Shown: positions 13,742-16,766 of the stretch, one piece after another
Position numbering within the stretch: position 1 is the stretch's first letter
Layout of the letters: each line of letters opens with the position of its first letter
Source: Candidatus Woesearchaeota archaeon
Lineage (GTDB): Archaea; Nanobdellota; Nanobdellia; Woesearchaeales; JAUUYB01
Direction of reading: 5' to 3'
Assembly (NCBI GenBank): GCA_030590605.1
Contig: JAUUYB010000011.1
Span: forward strand, 1 to 16,766
Length of the DNA stretch: 16,766 nt
Made by a program: the position numbers and the translations under genes
Notes under the pieces: model-generated
What the model saw: the letters and a program-made list of their open reading frames with translations, nothing else
Told to the model about the DNA's origin: nothing
Databases searched by the model: none

Positions 13742-13756
13742 TTCGGAATTACCGAA
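13742..13756. promoter_or_regulatory. Palindrome TTCGG-N5-CCGAA, candidate operator
   Basis: A perfect 5-bp inverted repeat with a 5-bp centre lies midway between the TATA box of the arlFHIJ operon (13718-13725) and that of the divergent winged-helix gene (13768-13776). The position suits a regulator controlling both directions, possibly the winged-helix protein itself. Confidence 0.45.
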
Positions 13757-13767
13757 TAAATAGATAG

Positions 13768-13776
13768 TTTTAAATA
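13768..13776 (+). promoter_or_regulatory. TATA box of the winged-helix regulator
   Basis: TTTTAAATAG-like box centred about 26 bases before the ATG at 13799, indicating a leaderless mRNA. Confidence 0.6.
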
Positions 13777-13798
13777 GAAAAAAAACCGTATCTATCGT

Positions 13799-14371
13799 AT
13801 GAAGTATTGCGTCTACTACAACAACAATACATCAGGATTGATTGAGATCACTCCAGATTCCATAGCACCCACCAAGAGAGCCAATATCGAACTCCTCTGG
13901 AGCCAGGATATCCCAAGGAAAATCCTGATTCACCTCTCTTCTGTAGAAGATACCACCGCTGCAAGGATAAAAGAGGAAATCGGGCACTCAAGCTCGACGC
14001 TCCATGAAAATATCAGGAAACTCGAGAAAGCAGGCCTTATCAGCGCAAAGATGATCTATAAAGGCAACAAGCAAAAGATCATCCGAAGCAACCTGATATG
14101 CGTCTCCAAGAACCCTGAACACAAAAGGAGATTCAAGAAATATTTTCAGGGCATGTGGGTCGACTCTGACAAATCTCTAAAGATCATAGGATTTCTCAAC
14201 AAACATAAAGAAGATTTTTTTACGTCTGAACAAATCAGCATCAAGACCAAAATCCCTGTAGATGATGTCGAACTCATCCTAAGCAACTGGGACTCTTTCA
14301 CTACCTTAGCACTATCTGACTTCTTCAAGAAGCGACCGTTTGAGAAGAAAACACTCTACCGAGCCAAGTGA
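13799..14371 (+). CDS. Winged-helix regulator next to the archaellum operon
   Basis: A 190-aa protein with a winged helix at about 35-100: IPRKILIHLSSVEDTTAARI, then SSSTLHENIRKLEKAGLISA as recognition helix, then a basic wing. A second helical part follows (about 120-180). It looks like an ArsR-type or archaeal winged-helix regulator. It is divergent from arlFHIJ and its stop abuts that of the ArlCDE-like gene with no gap. Position and the palindrome before it suggest a local archaellum regulator analogous in role to EarA or ArnR; homology to these is not shown by eye. The leaderless start is well supported. Confidence 0.75.
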   Translation: MKYCVYYNNNTSGLIEITPDSIAPTKRANIELLWSQDIPRKILIHLSSVEDTTAARIKEEIGHSSSTLHENIRKLEKAGLISAKMIYKGNKQKIIRSNLICVSKNPEHKRRFKKYFQGMWVDSDKSLKIIGFLNKHKEDFFTSEQISIKTKIPVDDVELILSNWDSFTTLALSDFFKKRPFEKKTLYRAK

Positions 14372-15742
14372 TCAGATATGATCCATGATTGCCCGGATCA
14401 TGTCTAACCTGTTCTTCAATGGACCAAGCTCTTTTGCGAGCTCCTCATTCTTAAGGACATGATGGACCCACGCTGAGAAATCGTTTCCGGTCTTCGTGAC
14501 ATGATGAGAGAAGACTTCGCTTGACATACCCTTAAGGAGTGTGACCAATTCAGAGAGATTCTTGATCGTCTGGCCGTCCTTAGTCTCAAAATGCAATTCA
14601 GGAGATAATTCTTCTACTACCTTTTCTGGTGATTCGGTCTTATCATCAACTGGAGGTGTCTGATTCTTTTCCTCATCTGGTTCTTCAGCCGGTTCAGGGG
14701 AATTCACTGGTTCAGGTTCTGCTTGCTCAGGCTTCACTTCAGAAGCGACTGGACTTTTTGATTTAGGAATCTCAGGAATATTCATCTCTTGCTTCAAGTC
14801 TTGACTGACCTCAGGGGCTTTTGGCTGCTCAATGAACGGATTGAACTGATTCGTAACTACCTCATAAAGTGCAATGAACTTATCCATATTCTTCTCACTC
14901 TTCTTGAACTCATCATAATGCTTATCGATCTGATCCTTAAGCTTCTCCCTACCCTTTGCCTCTTTCTTGAGATTATCCTCCAAATCCCTGATCTTATTGT
15001 TCAGGTTCTGGTCTATCTCAATCAGCTCTTTCACCTGCTGGATTATCAGACTGGTAAGCTTCGTGTCATCAAGCTCATCCTTCAGGTTGTCCAAGTACTT
15101 GGATATCTTGGTCGCTCCCATCTTCTGAGGGTCACCTGGCGGAGCCTTATGATCTGGAGAGGGATTATCCTGGATAGGCTGATTCTCGACAGGGGAATCA
15201 AGACTAACAGACTCAAGATCATCTCCACCTTCTATAACTTCAACAACCTCGAATTCGGGTTTCTCTGGAGTTGTATCAGGTGCTGCAGGATCAGGATTTA
15301 CAGCAGGTGCTGCTGGCTGAGTAGAAGATTCAGGCTGAGAGGTAGCAGACGCATCTGCCGAAGGCTGAGGTGGTGCTACTGGATGATCTGTAGGCGCTGC
15401 TGGCGTAGTCGAAGCAGGCTGGACCTGTGCTTCAGGCTGAGTGGGTTGAACTTCAGGCTGAGCAGTCGAAGCAGGCTGGACAGGTGCTGCCGGGTTAGCT
15501 TGAGCAGGTGATTGCTGAACAGGAGCGGGTTGCGGAGGAATCGGATTTTCAACTTTTTGTGGTTCTATTGGAGTCGCTGCCCCAGGCGGTTGCGGCGCAC
15601 CATTATCTTGCGGTGCTGCAGGCTGAGCAGGAGTTTGAGCAGGAGCTACACCCGGCTGACCATTTATCTGGTTGAACCTCTGCTTCAGCGATTCGATATC
15701 TCCGCTTGGTTTCTCCTTTTTTGAGAATAATTTGCCTAGCAT
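14372..15742 (-). CDS. ArlC/D/E-like archaellum accessory protein with Pro/Ala-rich linker
   Basis: A 456-aa protein in four parts. A basic N-terminus (MLGKLFSKKEKPSGDIESLK) is followed by a long Pro/Ala/Gln/Thr-rich linker (about 30-200) and a coiled coil with an ArlC-type signature (about 205-300, ending in ALYEVVTNQFNPF). After an acidic linker comes a C-terminal domain (about 383-456) with ETKDGQTIKNLSELVTLLKG and NDFSAWVHHVL, resembling DUF5752-like domains rather than the usual ArlD/E C-terminus. ArlC/D/E form the cytosolic ring linking the motor to chemotaxis adaptors. A TATA box at 15777-15785 and GGGGTAG before the ATG support the start. Confidence 0.78.
   Translation of the reverse strand: MLGKLFSKKEKPSGDIESLKQRFNQINGQPGVAPAQTPAQPAAPQDNGAPQPPGAATPIEPQKVENPIPPQPAPVQQSPAQANPAAPVQPASTAQPEVQPTQPEAQVQPASTTPAAPTDHPVAPPQPSADASATSQPESSTQPAAPAVNPDPAAPDTTPEKPEFEVVEVIEGGDDLESVSLDSPVENQPIQDNPSPDHKAPPGDPQKMGATKISKYLDNLKDELDDTKLTSLIIQQVKELIEIDQNLNNKIRDLEDNLKKEAKGREKLKDQIDKHYDEFKKSEKNMDKFIALYEVVTNQFNPFIEQPKAPEVSQDLKQEMNIPEIPKSKSPVASEVKPEQAEPEPVNSPEPAEEPDEEKNQTPPVDDKTESPEKVVEELSPELHFETKDGQTIKNLSELVTLLKGMSSEVFSHHVTKTGNDFSAWVHHVLKNEELAKELGPLKNRLDMIRAIMDHI
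15407..15481 (-). repeat. Direct repeat inside the linker of the ArlCDE-like gene
   Basis: The 18-mer AGTCGAAGCAGGCTGGAC (plus strand) occurs at 15407-15424 and 15464-15481, 57 bases apart, keeping frame. It encodes the VQPAST units of the Pro/Ala-rich linker and marks expansion by internal duplication. Confidence 0.7.
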
Positions 15743-15776
15743 TCACTACCCCTTTACTCATCTACCTCGGATTACC

Positions 15777-15785
15777 ATTTAAAAA
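15777..15785 (-). promoter_or_regulatory. TATA box for the ArlCDE-like gene
   Basis: TTTTTAAAT on the minus strand. It predicts a start near 15754 and a leader of about 12 bases holding GGGGTAG (15746-15752). Confidence 0.5.
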
Positions 15786-15849
15786 CTTTGTTTACTCTGG
15801 CCCAGTAGAAAATGATAAATTTCCAAAATATGTTTTATAGAAAACTACA

Positions 15850-15908
15850 ATAAAAAAATAAAAAACACTAAATAAAAAAGAGATATGCAAAACAATGCAA
15901 TTAAAAAA
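15850..15908 (-). terminator. Poly-T terminator after archaellin
   Basis: Read on the minus strand, four T-runs follow the archaellin stop: six T at 15903-15908, six at 15874-15879, six at 15860-15865 and seven at 15852-15858. Archaeal RNA polymerase terminates on T-runs without needing a hairpin. Stacked runs suit a highly expressed gene and would separate archaellin from the gene downstream. Confidence 0.65.
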
Positions 15909-15917
15909 TCAGAAGAA

Positions 15918-16766
15918 TTATCCTAAAGGCCAAAGCTTGGTCTTTGTCGAGACTACTACATCCGGTGTCCTAGCACTCGCTTCAGTCATCCTGCCTTTCT
16001 CATTCGTGAAGATGAACGAGAAATCATCTCCAGTATAGATCCTGTTCCCTTTCTTCACCTTGTATAGTATCTTGAACCGTTCTCCTGAATTCAATACCAT
16101 ATCGGAGTTGCCATTTACAACCTTGTAACAATACTTAGTCTGTGGCTGAAGCACCTGGAATGAACAAGTTGAAGGAGACTCTTTCACAGTCACGATAGAT
16201 GTGTCATTGATTACCATATCCTCATTCGCACGCCCATTAGTTATCGACACTATGCCGTAGACGTCCTCATTGAATACCACCGCGATCTCATCCAGGTTGA
16301 AACTAAATGAAGTAGTCCCTGCATCGGAAAAGTCTACGTTAAGAGATATGTTATCAGACAATCCTAAAGATGTCAGATTGAACTGGAGCAGATCCTCATC
16401 CCTATCTGAATTATTCAGTATCCTCACCATATCATCGATGCCGTCATCATCCATATCATAGACCGTAGCCCACGTCGAATTTATCTCACCGACTACAACA
16501 GAGGTCTGGTTCACCACATAGAAAAGATCCGCACCCTCGTCGAAGAAAGACGAAATATACTGGAGATCAAAGAGCCGCATCTGCAGTGCATCTGACCCAG
16601 CGGATAATCGGATGAAGATCTCGAAATCATTAAATGATTCATCAGTCGAATTGGTCGCTGTCATAATCGAGATTACTTCGATAGCATTAGTTATGCTCTT
16701 CCTCGCCTCCTGACCTACCAGTAAGGTCCTTTGTTGCAGGACGTTGGAAGTAGATATCAACACAGC
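15918..16766 (-). CDS. arlB: Archaellin (ArlB/FlaB), N-terminus beyond window
   Basis: The frame is open at the right edge; the true start lies outside. The first visible residues (AVLISTSNVLQQRTLLVGQE) match the end of the archaellin N-terminal helix and the segment after it, followed by ARKSITNAIEVISIMTATNS and FEIFIRLSAGSDALQ, both typical of the conserved archaellin core. The remaining domain is beta-rich and holds seven N-glycosylation sequons (NST, NQT, NST, NNS, NLT, NIS, NDT), as expected for an archaellin. It forms the filament. The segment VYDMDDDGIDDMVRIL resembles a calcium-binding Asp loop. It is followed by stacked poly-T terminators. Confidence 0.85.
   Translation of the reverse strand, partial: AVLISTSNVLQQRTLLVGQEARKSITNAIEVISIMTATNSTDESFNDFEIFIRLSAGSDALQMRLFDLQYISSFFDEGADLFYVVNQTSVVVGEINSTWATVYDMDDDGIDDMVRILNNSDRDEDLLQFNLTSLGLSDNISLNVDFSDAGTTSFSFNLDEIAVVFNEDVYGIVSITNGRANEDMVINDTSIVTVKESPSTCSFQVLQPQTKYCYKVVNGNSDMVLNSGERFKILYKVKKGNRIYTGDDFSFIFTNEKGRMTEASARTPDVVVSTKTKLWPLG

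Noticed and set aside
13681..13760. Very short frames in the regulator/arlF intergenic region (8 and 14 codons)
   Set aside because: No ribosome site at suitable spacing and no supporting overlap; they fall on promoter elements.
15400..15490. Possible CRISPR-like or tandem repeat array
   Set aside because: Only two copies of an 18-mer, in frame within a low-complexity coding linker, with no spacers.
14789..15511. Plus-strand frame rich in Arg, Leu and Cys
   Set aside because: It is the antisense shadow of the Pro/Ala-rich linker and coiled coil of the ArlCDE-like gene; its composition is that expected of such a shadow.

Overview
The window reads as archaeal. Most promoters are TATA boxes of the TTTAAATA type, and several lie 25-26 bases before the start codon, implying leaderless mRNAs. 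Shine-Dalgarno sites are GAGGTG-like, and there is an archaellum (archaeal flagellum) operon and an archaeal YchF-type GTPase. The many very small single-helix proteins starting with an N-terminal KKAQGLS-like signal resemble those I associate with DPANN archaea (Woesearchaeota/Pacearchaeota-like). That placement is a judgement from memory, not a database result. No tRNA, rRNA, CRISPR array or insertion sequence was seen.

Layout. (1) 1-2879, minus strand: a cluster of short secreted or pilin-like proteins. It holds one larger protein cut by the left edge, five paralogues with a prepilin-type helix and an ectodomain of six cysteines ending in CCC, a sixth diverged six-cysteine protein, and two 34-35 aa single-helix proteins that overlap their downstream gene by ATGA. 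(2) 3107-5164: an Lrp/AsnC regulator, a divergent AbrB-PhoU regulator, and an unrecognised 200-aa protein. (3) 5458-6998: a YchF-family GTPase coupled to a small winged-helix protein. (4) 7008-8936, minus strand: an operon of an Era-like GTPase, a DUF2073-type protein and a zinc-ribbon protein (the OapABC/ArvABC set, linked to extracellular vesicle formation in haloarchaea), followed by a four-helix membrane protein. The zinc-ribbon gene seems to start at an AUC codon. (5) 9020-16766: an archaellum locus with archaellin (cut by the right edge), an ArlC/D/E-like stator/adaptor protein, an ArlF/G protein, ArlH, ArlI, a 26-aa microORF and ArlJ. A winged-helix regulator sits divergently from arlFHIJ and tail-to-tail with the ArlCDE-like gene.

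How the parts fit: ArlB would be the filament subunit, ArlI/ArlJ/ArlH the motor, ArlF/G the S-layer anchor and the ArlCDE-like protein the switch or chemotaxis interface. The six-cysteine proteins share the type IV pilin-like N-terminal design, so they could be processed or assembled by related machinery, but nothing in the window proves this. Three GC-rich, hairpin-rich intergenic patches (about 2090-2252, 2961-3085 and 5245-5375) stand out from the AT-rich surroundings. Two of them share a spaced motif in opposite orientations.
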